Source of the DNA: an uncultured Bacteroidota bacterium
GTDB taxonomy: Bacteria; Bacteroidota; Bacteroidia; JADZBD01
DNA length: 64,000 nucleotides
Direction of reading: 5' to 3'
Assembly (NCBI GenBank): GCA_937924855.1
Contig: CALEYQ010000063.1
Span: forward strand, 1 to 64,000
Position numbers and translations under genes: made by a program. The notes below the pieces were generated by a model, which worked only from the letters and a program-made list of their open reading frames with translations, had not been told where the DNA came from and did no database searches. Position 1 is the first letter of the stretch; each line of letters begins with the position of its first letter. Shown here in pieces: positions 16,150 through 25,325 of the stretch.

Positions 16150-17358
16150 ATGCTGAAAAAGGAGGAAAAAAACCTCAGGTTTGTGGCCACCACCATGGCC
16201 GGTCTTGAGGAGGTATTATTGGCCGAAATTACCCGTCTGGGGGGGAGAAATGCCCAGCGACTTACCCGTGCGGTATCATTCGAGGGGGACCTTGGATTTC
16301 TTTATAAAAGCTCCCTTGCCCTAAGGACGGCCATCCGGATTTTAATTCCCCTTAAGGAGTTCAGGGCCCATGGCGATGATGATTTATACAAAAAACTAAA
16401 GAAATTACCTTTTGAAACCCTTTTTGGCCTCGACAATACTTTTGCTGTAGAGGCCGTGGCTCATTCCAAGGTTTTTACCCACAACCAGTTTATTGCCCGC
16501 AGGGTTAAGGATGCCATTGCCGACCGGTTTCGGGAATTGTACGGAAAACGGCCCAATGTTGACCCCAAAGACCCTGATTTTCAACTGAACCTTCACATCC
16601 GGGAGGAAATTTGCACCCTGTCGGTAGATGCCTCCGGGGAATCGTTGCACAAAAGGGGGTACCGGACTTTTAGCCACCAGGCTCCGATAAATGAGGTTTT
16701 GGCCGCCGGATTGATTAAACTTTCAGGCTGGGAGGGGAAAGATAATTTTTATGATCCCATGTGCGGTTCGGGAACTTTGAGTATTGAGGCGGCGCTGATG
16801 GCAGCGAATATACCTCCCGGGTATTTTCGCAGGGGTGGCCTTGAAAACCGGAGGAACCCCTACGCGTTCATGAACTGGCCGCATTTTGAGCCCGAATTAT
16901 TTGAAAAAATTTACGAATCGCTGATCGCCAAAGTGAAAGAACCCGGATGTAAGATATTTGCCTCCGACATTTCTCGTGAAAGTGTAAAGTCGGCCGAACA
17001 AAACATCAAAGCTGCAAAGGTTGAGGATTGGGTGAAAACTTCCGTTTGCGATTTTTTCCAACTAAATAAAGAACCCGGACCTGCACATGTAATTTTTAAT
17101 CCTCCCTACGGAGAAAGAATTTCCGAATCTGACGTAGGTAGTCTTTTTAAAAAAATGGGCGACCGGTTCAAATCGCATTGGGCAAATTCCCGCATTTGGC
17201 TGATTGCACCCAATAATGAAAATTTAAAAAAGATAGGGTTACGGCCTTCCCGCAAAATTACCGTCTTCAACGGTCCTCTTGAGTGCAGGTTTCTCCGCTT
17301 TGAGATGTATGAAGGTTCGAAAAAAAGCCTTTTTGAAAAATCCGCCGGAGAAGCCTGA
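16150..17358 (+). CDS. THUMP-domain class I RNA methyltransferase (RlmL N-half type)
   Basis: 402 residues. Likely a guanine-N2 methyltransferase for 23S rRNA, equivalent to the N-terminal half of E. coli RlmL (m2G2445). Order: an N-terminal ferredoxin-like part (1-45), THUMP domain (about 50-165) that binds RNA, then a Rossmann SAM domain with motif I YDPMCGSGTLSIEA (201-214) and the catalytic NPPYGER (317-323). The NPPY tetrad is typical of enzymes that methylate exocyclic amino groups. Its stop is followed 5 bp later by priA, so both are probably one transcript. RlmL and TrmN-like enzymes share these motifs, so the exact target is inferred. Confidence 0.9.
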   Translation: MLKKEEKNLRFVATTMAGLEEVLLAEITRLGGRNAQRLTRAVSFEGDLGFLYKSSLALRTAIRILIPLKEFRAHGDDDLYKKLKKLPFETLFGLDNTFAVEAVAHSKVFTHNQFIARRVKDAIADRFRELYGKRPNVDPKDPDFQLNLHIREEICTLSVDASGESLHKRGYRTFSHQAPINEVLAAGLIKLSGWEGKDNFYDPMCGSGTLSIEAALMAANIPPGYFRRGGLENRRNPYAFMNWPHFEPELFEKIYESLIAKVKEPGCKIFASDISRESVKSAEQNIKAAKVEDWVKTSVCDFFQLNKEPGPAHVIFNPPYGERISESDVGSLFKKMGDRFKSHWANSRIWLIAPNNENLKKIGLRPSRKITVFNGPLECRFLRFEMYEGSKKSLFEKSAGEA

Positions 17359-17363
17359 ACTGC

Positions 17364-19853
17364 ATGGAACGAAAAACATATTTCGTCAATGTTTTATTAC
17401 CACTTCCCCTTCCGGGCACTTTTACCTACAGGGTTCCGTTTGAACTAAACGAAAGGGTTGTATCGGGTATGCGGGTCCTTGTATCCTTTGGAAAAACCAA
17501 AAAGTTCTCCGGGCTCGTAACAGAAATTCACGAAAATCCGCCCAAGGATTACCAGGCTAAATATGTTGAAGAGATTTTGGATCCTGAACCCATTGCCGGT
17601 TCCATTCATTTTAAATTCTGGACCTGGCTGGCAGAATATTACTTGTGTTACCCCGGCGAAGTTATGCAGGCGGCCCTTCCCGCAGGATTAAAACTAACCA
17701 GCGAATCGCATTTTATCCTGCATCCGGGGTTTGATGAAAACGAAACTGCCTTGAGCGATGAGGAATATTTGGTTTTGGAAGCATTGCGGACCAAGCCGGA
17801 GTTAACACCACTTGAAATTTCGGCCATTCTTGACGACAAAAAGGTTTACGCCTTTCTTAAGGGTAGTCTGCAAAAGAACTTTTTGCAGCTCAAAGAAACC
17901 GTAAAGGAAAAATTCAAGCCAAAGACCGAGCTCAGGGTTTCATTGAATAAATCCTATTCCAATCAGGAAGCCCTGGAAAGTGTTTTCAAAGGTTTGGAAA
18001 AGAAAGCACCCAAACAAACCGATACCCTGTTGGAATTGCTTAAACAACTGGGATCAGACCTGAGCGGGAGTGTTCACCGGGAACGGCTGAACCCGGAAGC
18101 CCACTGGACACAAATAAAAGCCCTTGAGAAGAAAGGGATTGTAGATATTCAGGAAAGAATCATCAGCCGGTTTGAGTCGGTTGAGCCCGAAGGAAAACCC
18201 AAGGAGTTAAGTGAAGCCCAGACGCGGGCTTTTGATCAGATAAAACAGGAATTTCAAAACCGCGAGGTAGTATTACTTCACGGGGTAACCTCTTCCGGCA
18301 AAACCGAAATATATGTTCGTTTAATTGAAGAGGTATTGAATAAAGGCAGGCAGGTTTTGTATTTAATTCCTGAAATTGCCATTACCGCCCAGCTTATTTC
18401 GAGGCTCCGTCATTATTTTGGCGATGCCGTGGGCGTTTATCACAGTAAGTTTAATGAGAATGAAAGGGTAGAAATATGGAATACAGTAAATAAGTTTCAG
18501 GCTTCTGAGGAAAGCAGGACCCGGTTTTCAGTAATACTGGGGGCGCGTTCCTCTATGTTTTTGCCCTTCAGGAATCTGGGATTAATCATAGTGGATGAGG
18601 AGCATGACCCCTCACTAAAGCAACACGATCCTGCTCCCCGCTATCATGCCCGGGATGCCGCCATTTATCTGGCAACACTTCATGGTGCCAAAGTTTTATT
18701 GGGAACCGCGACCCCGTCATTGGAAACCTACAGGAATTGCAAAGAAGGAAAGTTCGGATTGGTAGAAATCCAGGAAAGATTCGGGGGAATATCGCTCCCG
18801 GGAATTACTCTTTCGGATCCGAGAGAGGGCGAAGAAAAGAAGAGCGGTCCGCCTCCTGTAATAGGGAAGAAGCTGGGGCAGGAAATTGAAAGCACTCTCA
18901 AATCAGGTGAACAGGTTATTTTGTTTCAAAACCGCAGAGGGTTTGCACCTGTTCTTGAATGCCGCTGGTGTGCCTGGGTTCCCACCTGTGAAAACTGTGA
19001 TGTATCACTGGTTTACCATAAGAGCAGCAACCAGGCCCGTTGTCATTATTGTGGATTTTCACAAACGCCGCCTGCACGCTGCCCTTCCTGTAACGACAAC
19101 CATATTACCATGTTGGGAACCGGTACTGAAAAAGTGGCTGAGGAGTTGGGATTCTTATTTCCGGAAACCCCAATTGCCCGGATGGATCTTGACACAACGC
19201 GATCCAAATACGGACACTACCAGATAATTTCGGATTTTTCAGAAGGCAAGACTCAGATTTTGGTAGGAACGCAGATGGTAACCAAGGGGCTTGATTTCGA
19301 CAGGGTTGGATTGGTAGGCATCATAGATGCGGATGGCTTACTCAAACATCCGGATTTCAGAGCACGCGAAAGGGCGATGCATTTGATGTGGCAGGTTGCG
19401 GGGCGTGCCGGACGACGAAATAAAATCGGGAAAGTGGTAATTCAAACACGGAAGGCAGATTCCGATTTATTCGAATATTTAATTCACAATGATTATAAAA
19501 CCTTTTTCCATAGGGAAATGGAAGAAAGGCAACGGTTTAACTTCCCTCCCTATTGCAGGCTGATTAACCTGACATCTACCGGAACGCATCGCGAGGAGTT
19601 GGATTTTTTCTGTGGATTTTTAAAGCAAAGCCTGGATCCGCTATTTCCGGATCAGGTATTAGGACCCGAATATCCGGCAATAGCAAGAGTAAGAAACAAG
19701 TTCCGAAAAGTGATTTTAATAAAATGTTCCCGGAACGAAAATCCCGGAATTATAAGGAGCAAAATTTCCGGTGTTTTGGAAAGGGCTTCCGATTTTCAAA
19801 AGCGGGAGGGATTAAAAAGCATTCGGGTAATTCCGGACGTGGATCCCATGTAA
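17364..19853 (+). CDS. priA: Primosomal protein N' (replication restart helicase PriA)
   Basis: 829 residues; PriA reloads the replicative helicase at stalled forks. Visible parts: the 3'-DNA-binding domain at the N-terminus (about 1-105, FVNVLLPLPLPGTFTY), winged helix (about 110-190), Walker A HGVTSSGKTE (306-315), DEEH (411-414), helicase motif GARSSMFLPF (393-402), and an insertion with eight Cys (about 543-590: CRWCAWVPTCENC, CHYCG, CPSC) that binds two zinc ions. QVAGRAGRR marks helicase motif VI. It ends near a bidirectional terminator. Length is near the family's (E. coli 732, longer in Bacteroidota). No frameshift. Confidence 0.97.
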   Translation: MERKTYFVNVLLPLPLPGTFTYRVPFELNERVVSGMRVLVSFGKTKKFSGLVTEIHENPPKDYQAKYVEEILDPEPIAGSIHFKFWTWLAEYYLCYPGEVMQAALPAGLKLTSESHFILHPGFDENETALSDEEYLVLEALRTKPELTPLEISAILDDKKVYAFLKGSLQKNFLQLKETVKEKFKPKTELRVSLNKSYSNQEALESVFKGLEKKAPKQTDTLLELLKQLGSDLSGSVHRERLNPEAHWTQIKALEKKGIVDIQERIISRFESVEPEGKPKELSEAQTRAFDQIKQEFQNREVVLLHGVTSSGKTEIYVRLIEEVLNKGRQVLYLIPEIAITAQLISRLRHYFGDAVGVYHSKFNENERVEIWNTVNKFQASEESRTRFSVILGARSSMFLPFRNLGLIIVDEEHDPSLKQHDPAPRYHARDAAIYLATLHGAKVLLGTATPSLETYRNCKEGKFGLVEIQERFGGISLPGITLSDPREGEEKKSGPPPVIGKKLGQEIESTLKSGEQVILFQNRRGFAPVLECRWCAWVPTCENCDVSLVYHKSSNQARCHYCGFSQTPPARCPSCNDNHITMLGTGTEKVAEELGFLFPETPIARMDLDTTRSKYGHYQIISDFSEGKTQILVGTQMVTKGLDFDRVGLVGIIDADGLLKHPDFRARERAMHLMWQVAGRAGRRNKIGKVVIQTRKADSDLFEYLIHNDYKTFFHREMEERQRFNFPPYCRLINLTSTGTHREELDFFCGFLKQSLDPLFPDQVLGPEYPAIARVRNKFRKVILIKCSRNENPGIIRSKISGVLERASDFQKREGLKSIRVIPDVDPM

Positions 19854-19857
19854 CAAA

Positions 19858-19883
19858 AAATGCCCCGCAAAAGCGGGGCATTT
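19858..19883. terminator. Bidirectional terminator between priA and siaC
   Basis: Stem ATGCCCCGC/GCGGGGCAT with an AAAA loop, extended by A/T pairs. On the minus strand it is followed by a T-run (best for siaC); it also ends priA transcripts from the plus strand. Confidence 0.85.
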
Positions 19884-19905
19884 CTCAAAAAACAAAAAGT
19901 AGTTT

Positions 19906-20286
19906 TTATTCTTCTACCTGAATCATTTTAAAAGGTACGCTGATGATAGCCTGATAGTCTTCTCCGGCCTCAAGCATATCTTCATCATCCTGTTCGTAAT
20001 ACCAGTTGATGGTAATCTTGTTGCCATTTTTATGGATGGCTTCAAGTTTTTTGAAAACATCCAAAATGCATTTGGAGGAACTGGTATTGAAATATTCCAA
20101 TTGAATATTTACATCAGTATTCGCCTGAGGCTTTGAGGAATATTTTTCCAGGGTTTCAACCAGGGGCTTATAAAATTCAATTGAATTTTCAGGAATTGAT
20201 CTCCCCTTAATTTCCAATACACCTGACCCGAAATCGAAATTAATGGTCGGGGTTTTGGGTGTTCCTTCAATGCTGAGTTTTTCCAT
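19906..20286 (-). CDS. siaC: SiaC family regulatory protein (DUF1987)
   Basis: 126 residues. SiaC is the phosphorylatable partner of the SiaB kinase. In Pseudomonas aeruginosa, unphosphorylated SiaC binds and activates the diguanylate cyclase SiaD, and phosphorylation at Thr68 blocks this. Here the segment EYFNTSSSK places Thr68 at exactly that position, followed by the helix CILDVFKKLE. The N-terminal TPKTPTINFDFGSGVLEIKG strand pair is a family hallmark. It lies 10 bp after siaB in the same orientation, so the two form an operon. No SiaD-like cyclase is present in the window, so the output partner is unknown. Confidence 0.93.
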   Translation of the reverse strand: MEKLSIEGTPKTPTINFDFGSGVLEIKGRSIPENSIEFYKPLVETLEKYSSKPQANTDVNIQLEYFNTSSSKCILDVFKKLEAIHKNGNKITINWYYEQDDEDMLEAGEDYQAIISVPFKMIQVEE

Positions 20287-20296
20287 AGGACAAATT

Positions 20297-20848
20297 TTAG
20301 TTTTGAGCGATTTTAATGTTTAAACTGAAAAACGAATAACGATCATCAACGGGCAAAAAGTTGTAAGCCAGTTTTTCTCCCGACTTCCTTGCAATATCGA
20401 TAAATCCAAGGCCACCGCCACCTTTTTGTGACATCTCGCCGTTATTCAATACTGTTTTATAATATTCTTTCAATTCTTCCTTACTTAAGGAGTTTATGGT
20501 GTCAATTCTTCCTTTGAGTGGATTTACATTATCGGATTTTACATAATTACCGGTAATGATATTATATTGATTATCCACCCTGCCAATCATAAAAATGGCT
20601 GCCCTTCCCTTCTCTGCCACTTTATCGTTTTGGTCTATCTCATCCATATGATGATACAGATTCTGCAGACATTCAACCAGCACATTGTACACTTTCCTTT
20701 TCACTTTAGGCTCTTCCTGCATATTATCAAGCTTAGACTCCATGATTTGCAAAATGGAGGTAAGGAGTTCAGAAGTTACATCTCCTTTAAAAGAGAGCAT
20801 AATGTTATTACGCTCCATTTTGTCATAAAAATCATAAATGTCCAACAT
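20297..20848 (-). CDS. siaB: SiaB family protein kinase
   Basis: 183 residues with a GHKL-type ATP-binding fold related to anti-sigma-factor kinases. The N-box helix includes VECLQNLYHH (58-67) with Glu59 and Asn63 for Mg-ATP, and the glycine-rich G box is KGGGGLGFIDIARKSG (142-157). It should phosphorylate SiaC, whose gene follows 10 bp on. A perfect-looking promoter (TTTG, 19 nt, TAGGTTTG) starts about 50 bp upstream, giving a leader of roughly 48 nt, unlike several neighbours that lack leaders. The large SpoIIE phosphatase two genes upstream on the same strand is the natural antagonist that would dephosphorylate SiaC. Confidence 0.92.
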   Translation of the reverse strand: MLDIYDFYDKMERNNIMLSFKGDVTSELLTSILQIMESKLDNMQEEPKVKRKVYNVLVECLQNLYHHMDEIDQNDKVAEKGRAAIFMIGRVDNQYNIITGNYVKSDNVNPLKGRIDTINSLSKEELKEYYKTVLNNGEMSQKGGGGLGFIDIARKSGEKLAYNFLPVDDRYSFFSLNIKIAQN

Positions 20849-20901
20849 ACTCTTGATGGTGGTTCTTCAAAACCGGGTTAAAGGGCCTTTGAAAAACCTG
20901 T

Positions 20902-20932
20902 CAAACCTACTTTAATTTTTCAAATTTCCAAA
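20902..20932 (-). promoter_or_regulatory. Promoter of siaB-siaC
   Basis: On the minus strand, TTTG (20929-20932), 19 nt, then TAGGTTTG (20902-20909). Both boxes fit the Bacteroidota consensus and the spacing is ideal; it is the best full promoter in the window. Confidence 0.75.
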
Positions 20933-20983
20933 AAATATTTATTGGCTGCAATATTAACAATTTTGACCTTATCTCCCTGATTA

Positions 20984-21802
20984 TCAATTCAGATCAAATT
21001 GGAACTTATTGCCATCGATGGTAATGGTTGCTTTGTTGTCGCAGTTGCCATTTCCAAAGTCAATAATCCGTTTCGATTTCCCTTCGGGGGTAAGTTCCAT
21101 AATACCCTTGGTAATCCACGCGCAGGTGCGGGGCCGTACCAGGGGATCAGTACTATTAATCTGGACCTCAAAAGTTTTCCCTTCTCTGTTGGTACCATCG
21201 GCGGTACCCCGGACTTTAAAAGTATCATCGGAAGGATCGAGTGGGGTTCCGTTATCAAGCCATTCAAAAGTCCGGTCACAGCCCCAAAGAATGTTCCAGG
21301 TACTTTTTTTACACTTTCCGTTCGTTACAATCTGCCGGTAGGTGTTTTGGTTTTTAATTATCCGAATAGTGCCTTCGTATTGGATTCCGTTAACGAAATA
21401 ATTGTCGAGAAAAATATCAACGGTATCAACCGGGTTATCCCAGCTTTGGTAGAATACGGCACGGATCATTCCCTTTCTAACCTTTCCGTCGGTTCCGGCA
21501 CATCCGGTTCCATAATCCATATAGAGGGTTACGGGAAACCCGTCAAGGGTATCTGCAGGATCTACGGAATCGCGCGGACAAAGAGATTGGAAAATAGGTG
21601 GTATTCCATTTCTCTGAACCCCTTCTTCATTGATTGCCAAAGAATTAACCTCTGGGAAAATGCGCGTAAATTCCGCCTCACAAAGGGAATTATCAGTGGC
21701 TGAAAGGGTCTCGGTATCAATTTCATCGCGTTTGCAGGAATAAACTACAACTGCAATGGCGGTAAGAGTTAGGGCCGCCGCAATAGTGAAATATTTTTTC
21801 AT
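20984..21802 (-). CDS. Lipoprotein of unknown function
   Basis: 272 residues. A lipoprotein signal ends in VVVYSCKRD, so Cys23 should be lipidated. The mature part is beta-rich with several Cys (CEAEF, SLCPRD, GTGCAG, KCKK, WGCDRTF, TCAW, GNCD). It resembles large exported proteins of Bacteroidota whose function is unknown, with a central 'YEGTIRIIKNQNTYRQIV' and a 'WNILWGCDRTFEWLDNGT' segment. It lies between the siaB promoter and the propeller-SpoIIE gene, on the same strand, but its own -7 element (21843-21850) suggests separate transcription. Confidence 0.75.
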   Translation of the reverse strand: MKKYFTIAAALTLTAIAVVVYSCKRDEIDTETLSATDNSLCEAEFTRIFPEVNSLAINEEGVQRNGIPPIFQSLCPRDSVDPADTLDGFPVTLYMDYGTGCAGTDGKVRKGMIRAVFYQSWDNPVDTVDIFLDNYFVNGIQYEGTIRIIKNQNTYRQIVTNGKCKKSTWNILWGCDRTFEWLDNGTPLDPSDDTFKVRGTADGTNREGKTFEVQINSTDPLVRPRTCAWITKGIMELTPEGKSKRIIDFGNGNCDNKATITIDGNKFQFDLN

Positions 21803-21842
21803 GAAAAAAATTATTTAAGAACCTGATTTATAGGTACGAACG

Positions 21843-21850
21843 CAAATATA
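21843..21850 (-). promoter_or_regulatory. -7 promoter element TATATTTG of the lipoprotein gene
   Basis: Perfect TAnnTTTG on the minus strand, 40 bp before the start codon at 21802. No good -33 box seen. Confidence 0.5.
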
Positions 21851-21964
21851 AGAAATAAATTTCCGCATCCCATAATTTTGGAGGGGAAAATCAGGGGTTT
21901 TTCATTTTTCAAATTGGGAAAATTATTCTCCTGGCAGATAAACTCCGGGTGGGTATTAATTTTA

Positions 21965-24900
21965 TTACATTTTGATCCCGATAACCAGAATATCATCTAC
22001 CTGTTCATGATCCCCTTTCCATTCTTCCAGAGCAAAACGGATCGATTTTTCACGGAGAACCATGGGTTGATTTTCCACCGACAATAACAGATTATTCAGG
22101 TTCTTAAGCATAAACTTCTTTCCTTTTTGTCCCCCAAACTGATCAGCATACCCATCGGAAAACAAATAAATACTGTCGCCGGGGAATAAATCTACTTTAT
22201 GCGATTGAAATTTCTGATTCTCCCCGGTGGCCAGCCCTCCTATAGAGAATTTATCGCCCTCATACTTTGTTAATTCTCCCTTGCGAATCAGAATCAGGGG
22301 CCTGAAGGCTCCTGAATACGTCAGGCTCTTATCATCGGAGTCAAAAACACAGAGTGCAATATCCATTCCGTCACGGGTTTCTACCGAATGAGTTCCCTGT
22401 TTCAGAGCGTTTCTGACACCCAGGCTTAACTGATCCAGAATTTTTCCGGGATTGGTTTCCCCCATCTCCATCACAATCTGGGAAAGAAGGTTATGCCCTA
22501 TCATACTCATAAATGCTCCCGGCACTCCATGTCCGGTACAATCAACAGCAGCAATTATTTTCTTTCCGTTTTTAAGGCCGAACCAGAAAAAATCACCCGA
22601 AACAATGTCTTTCGGCTGATAGTACACAAAGGATTCGGGAAAATGTTTTTTAATTTCTTTTATTTCGGGCAAAATGGCTTCCTGAATTCGCTTGGCGTAT
22701 TCAATACTGGAAGTTATGTCGCGATTTTTCTGAGCAAGCTCGGCGGTTCTTTCAGCTACTTTCTCTTCAAGGATCTTTTTTTCCTGCTCAATGGAACGGG
22801 TTCTCCATTTTGTGTAAGCCACAACCGCAATGATGGAAAGTAAAACGCAAAGGGCATAAAAAGTTTTTGTTTTCCAAAAGGGAGGGATAACCCTGAGTTT
22901 CAAAACGGCGCCCTCCTCGTTCCATGTTCCGTCGTTATTCGAAGCCCGAACGCGGAAGGTGTAATCTCCTCCTTCCAGATTTGTATAACTGGCAAATCGG
23001 ATGGGAGAAGGAATTGACCAGTCCTGATCCACTCCTTCCATTTTATAAGAGTACAAATTCTTGGAAGGCATGGTGAAATCGAGGGAAACAAATTCAATCG
23101 AGAAAAAATTATCCTTATATGAAAGCTCCAGAAACTTCTTATAAAAAATGGAGGTGTCGAGAGCCACCGGTTTTCCAAATCGCTTAAAAGAGGTTATTAC
23201 CACTTTGGGGACATGCGTATTTTCTTTTATGGAAGCAGGAATAAAGGAATTGAATCCATTGATACCTCCGAAGAACATTTCACGGGTTGTAGGATTTAAG
23301 AAGTAGGAACCCTGGATGAATTCTCCTTCCTGTAGTCCATCGATGGGTTCGTAATTTTTAAAGTGGTATTGCTCTCCATTACTTCCGGTTACTTCCATCT
23401 TTGAAATTCCTTTATTGGTACTCAGCCAAAACACACCGGCTTCATCTTTCAAAATGGCATAAATATTATCATTCGCCAATCCATCTTTCACGTAAAATTT
23501 TCTGATTTTCCCGGATTTCATGTCAATACGGTTCAGGCCCCGACTGGTAGAAACATACATATTTCCCTTTCCATCCTCACAAAATGAAAAAACAGAATTG
23601 GAGCTTATATTATCCTCCCCTGCCCCGGCCTTAATAACTTTTTTCACGGTACAACTTAACCGAACAACCAGCAAAACACCACCCTGTGTTCCTACCCATA
23701 AAATACCGTCAGCATCAAAATGGAGGGTCTGAACCCGGTTATGGGAGAGTCCGGACTCAACATTTAACACCTTTAATTCCATATTTAAAGGGTTCAGCTT
23801 GTATAAGCCACCCCCAAATGTGCAAATCCAGATATTCCCTTCCTTATCATCTTTGATTTCAAGGATTGTTTTATTGATGAATGGAGGCCCCTTAAAGTCC
23901 TTTTCCACATTTACCAGACTTTTTCCGGTTTTGGGATTGAACAATGATATTCCTCCACCAAATGATCCCAGCCAGAAAATTCCATTCGGGTCTTCATACA
24001 AGGACAAAATAGTTTTGTTTGAGGCGGTACAAACATCACGGAATGTCTGGTATTGGTTGTTCGCGCGATCAAACCGGGTAAGTTCATGACCTTTTATACA
24101 AAGCCATATAATACCATTTTGATCCTGATAGATATTATACACCGCATTGTCGGGAAGGGTATTCTCGGTACGGTGATTTTTTTTATAGTGATTGAATTTG
24201 GTGGTATTCCGAAAGAATACATTTACACCGGAATTGCCAGTTCCTAACCACATATTGTTGGCTTCGTCCCGATAAACGGAAACAAGCCCATTGGTTTTTA
24301 AACCATAGGGGTCTAACTCATCGGCATATTGAACGGAAAATGTTTCAGAGACCGGGTCTAAAATACAAAGGCCGCCATCACTGGTTGCCAGCCAAAGGTT
24401 CCCTTCGGCATCTTCTGCAATGGCATTAATCCAGTCATGACTCAGTGAGTTGGGGTGAAGGGAAGAAACAAAATGGGCCAGATATTTCTTGGCTTCGGGA
24501 TCAAACTTTAAAAGTCCGCCGTTAAAGGTTCCAATCCAGATAATTCCATTCCTGTCCTGGTAAAGGGTTTTAATTTTATTGGCCTTCTCCCCTACGGATG
24601 AAAACCCTGCTTCGGTTGCGGGGAAATAAGAAAAGTTGAGGTCTTTTTTGTGAAACAGATGTAATCCTCCGCGAAAGGTACCCACCCAGATATTTCCTGA
24701 TTTATCTTCCAGCAAATACCTGATGCTTCCATCCATTAATCCTTTTGGTTTATCGTTGGCGGCAGTTATTCTGATAAAATTTTTTGTTCCCTTTTTCTGG
24801 ATGCAAAGACCTTTATCCGTTCCCACCAGCAAATCGCCTTCGCGGTCGCGAAGAATGCAATGCACCCGGTTATCGGCCAGCGATTTCGGGTCGTCCTCAT

Positions 24901-25255
24901 TAAATTTAAAATGAGAAAAAGAATTTGTAACGGGGTCGAAAACATTTAATCCGCCCAGGTTGGTTCCCACGAAAATTCTACCGTCGGCGTCCTCAAAAAG
25001 AGCATTGATGTAATTATCGGAAAGTGAATTGGGGTCGTCGGGGTCGGCTCTGAAAACGGTAAAATTATACCCATCGTAACGGTTGAGACCATCCTGGGTT
25101 CCGAACCAGAAAAACCCTTTTCGGTCCTTAAGTATACAGCTCACTTCGGCCTGGGAAAGCCCTTCCCGGGTTCCAAGATTGACAAATTTCCTGTTTTGGG
25201 CCTGAGCGAAAAAGGAACAAAGTAGAAATAGAAGTGTGAGCTTCCGTAGCAACAT
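21965..25255 (-). CDS. Two-component-propeller sensor fused to SpoIIE/PP2C phosphatase
   Basis: 1096 residues. Signal peptide (1-19), then about 14 Reg_prop blades (about 25-680) with repeated 'DxxGxIWxGT.GGL' motifs that form two seven-bladed propellers, a Y_Y_Y domain (about 695-755), one membrane helix (about 765-785), a coiled coil (about 790-840, EEKVAERTAELAQKN) and a SpoIIE-type phosphatase (about 850-1096). The phosphatase keeps VSGDFFWFG, AVDCTGHGVPGA and the terminal SDGYADQFGG, where the Asp residues bind metal. Reg_prop/Y_Y_Y usually feed histidine kinases of polysaccharide sensing; here the output is a Ser/Thr phosphatase, so an extracytoplasmic signal would drive dephosphorylation, perhaps of SiaC-P encoded 1.7 kb downstream. 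Confidence 0.93.
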   Translation of the reverse strand: MLLRKLTLLFLLCSFFAQAQNRKFVNLGTREGLSQAEVSCILKDRKGFFWFGTQDGLNRYDGYNFTVFRADPDDPNSLSDNYINALFEDADGRIFVGTNLGGLNVFDPVTNSFSHFKFNEDDPKSLADNRVHCILRDREGDLLVGTDKGLCIQKKGTKNFIRITAANDKPKGLMDGSIRYLLEDKSGNIWVGTFRGGLHLFHKKDLNFSYFPATEAGFSSVGEKANKIKTLYQDRNGIIWIGTFNGGLLKFDPEAKKYLAHFVSSLHPNSLSHDWINAIAEDAEGNLWLATSDGGLCILDPVSETFSVQYADELDPYGLKTNGLVSVYRDEANNMWLGTGNSGVNVFFRNTTKFNHYKKNHRTENTLPDNAVYNIYQDQNGIIWLCIKGHELTRFDRANNQYQTFRDVCTASNKTILSLYEDPNGIFWLGSFGGGISLFNPKTGKSLVNVEKDFKGPPFINKTILEIKDDKEGNIWICTFGGGLYKLNPLNMELKVLNVESGLSHNRVQTLHFDADGILWVGTQGGVLLVVRLSCTVKKVIKAGAGEDNISSNSVFSFCEDGKGNMYVSTSRGLNRIDMKSGKIRKFYVKDGLANDNIYAILKDEAGVFWLSTNKGISKMEVTGSNGEQYHFKNYEPIDGLQEGEFIQGSYFLNPTTREMFFGGINGFNSFIPASIKENTHVPKVVITSFKRFGKPVALDTSIFYKKFLELSYKDNFFSIEFVSLDFTMPSKNLYSYKMEGVDQDWSIPSPIRFASYTNLEGGDYTFRVRASNNDGTWNEEGAVLKLRVIPPFWKTKTFYALCVLLSIIAVVAYTKWRTRSIEQEKKILEEKVAERTAELAQKNRDITSSIEYAKRIQEAILPEIKEIKKHFPESFVYYQPKDIVSGDFFWFGLKNGKKIIAAVDCTGHGVPGAFMSMIGHNLLSQIVMEMGETNPGKILDQLSLGVRNALKQGTHSVETRDGMDIALCVFDSDDKSLTYSGAFRPLILIRKGELTKYEGDKFSIGGLATGENQKFQSHKVDLFPGDSIYLFSDGYADQFGGQKGKKFMLKNLNNLLLSVENQPMVLREKSIRFALEEWKGDHEQVDDILVIGIKM

Positions 25256-25314
25256 TCGGCACTAAAGATAATAAAGAAAAACAGGTTGGGAGGCTTCCAT
25301 ATCGGCGATATAGG

Positions 25315-25322
25315 TAATTTTG
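25315..25322 (+). promoter_or_regulatory. -7 promoter element TAATTTTG before the methyltransferase
   Basis: Perfect TAnnTTTG with CCT between it and the ATG at 25326. A TTG at 25286 is 26 nt upstream, a bit far for a -33 box. Predicts a leaderless transcript. Confidence 0.55.
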
Positions 25323-25325
25323 CCT

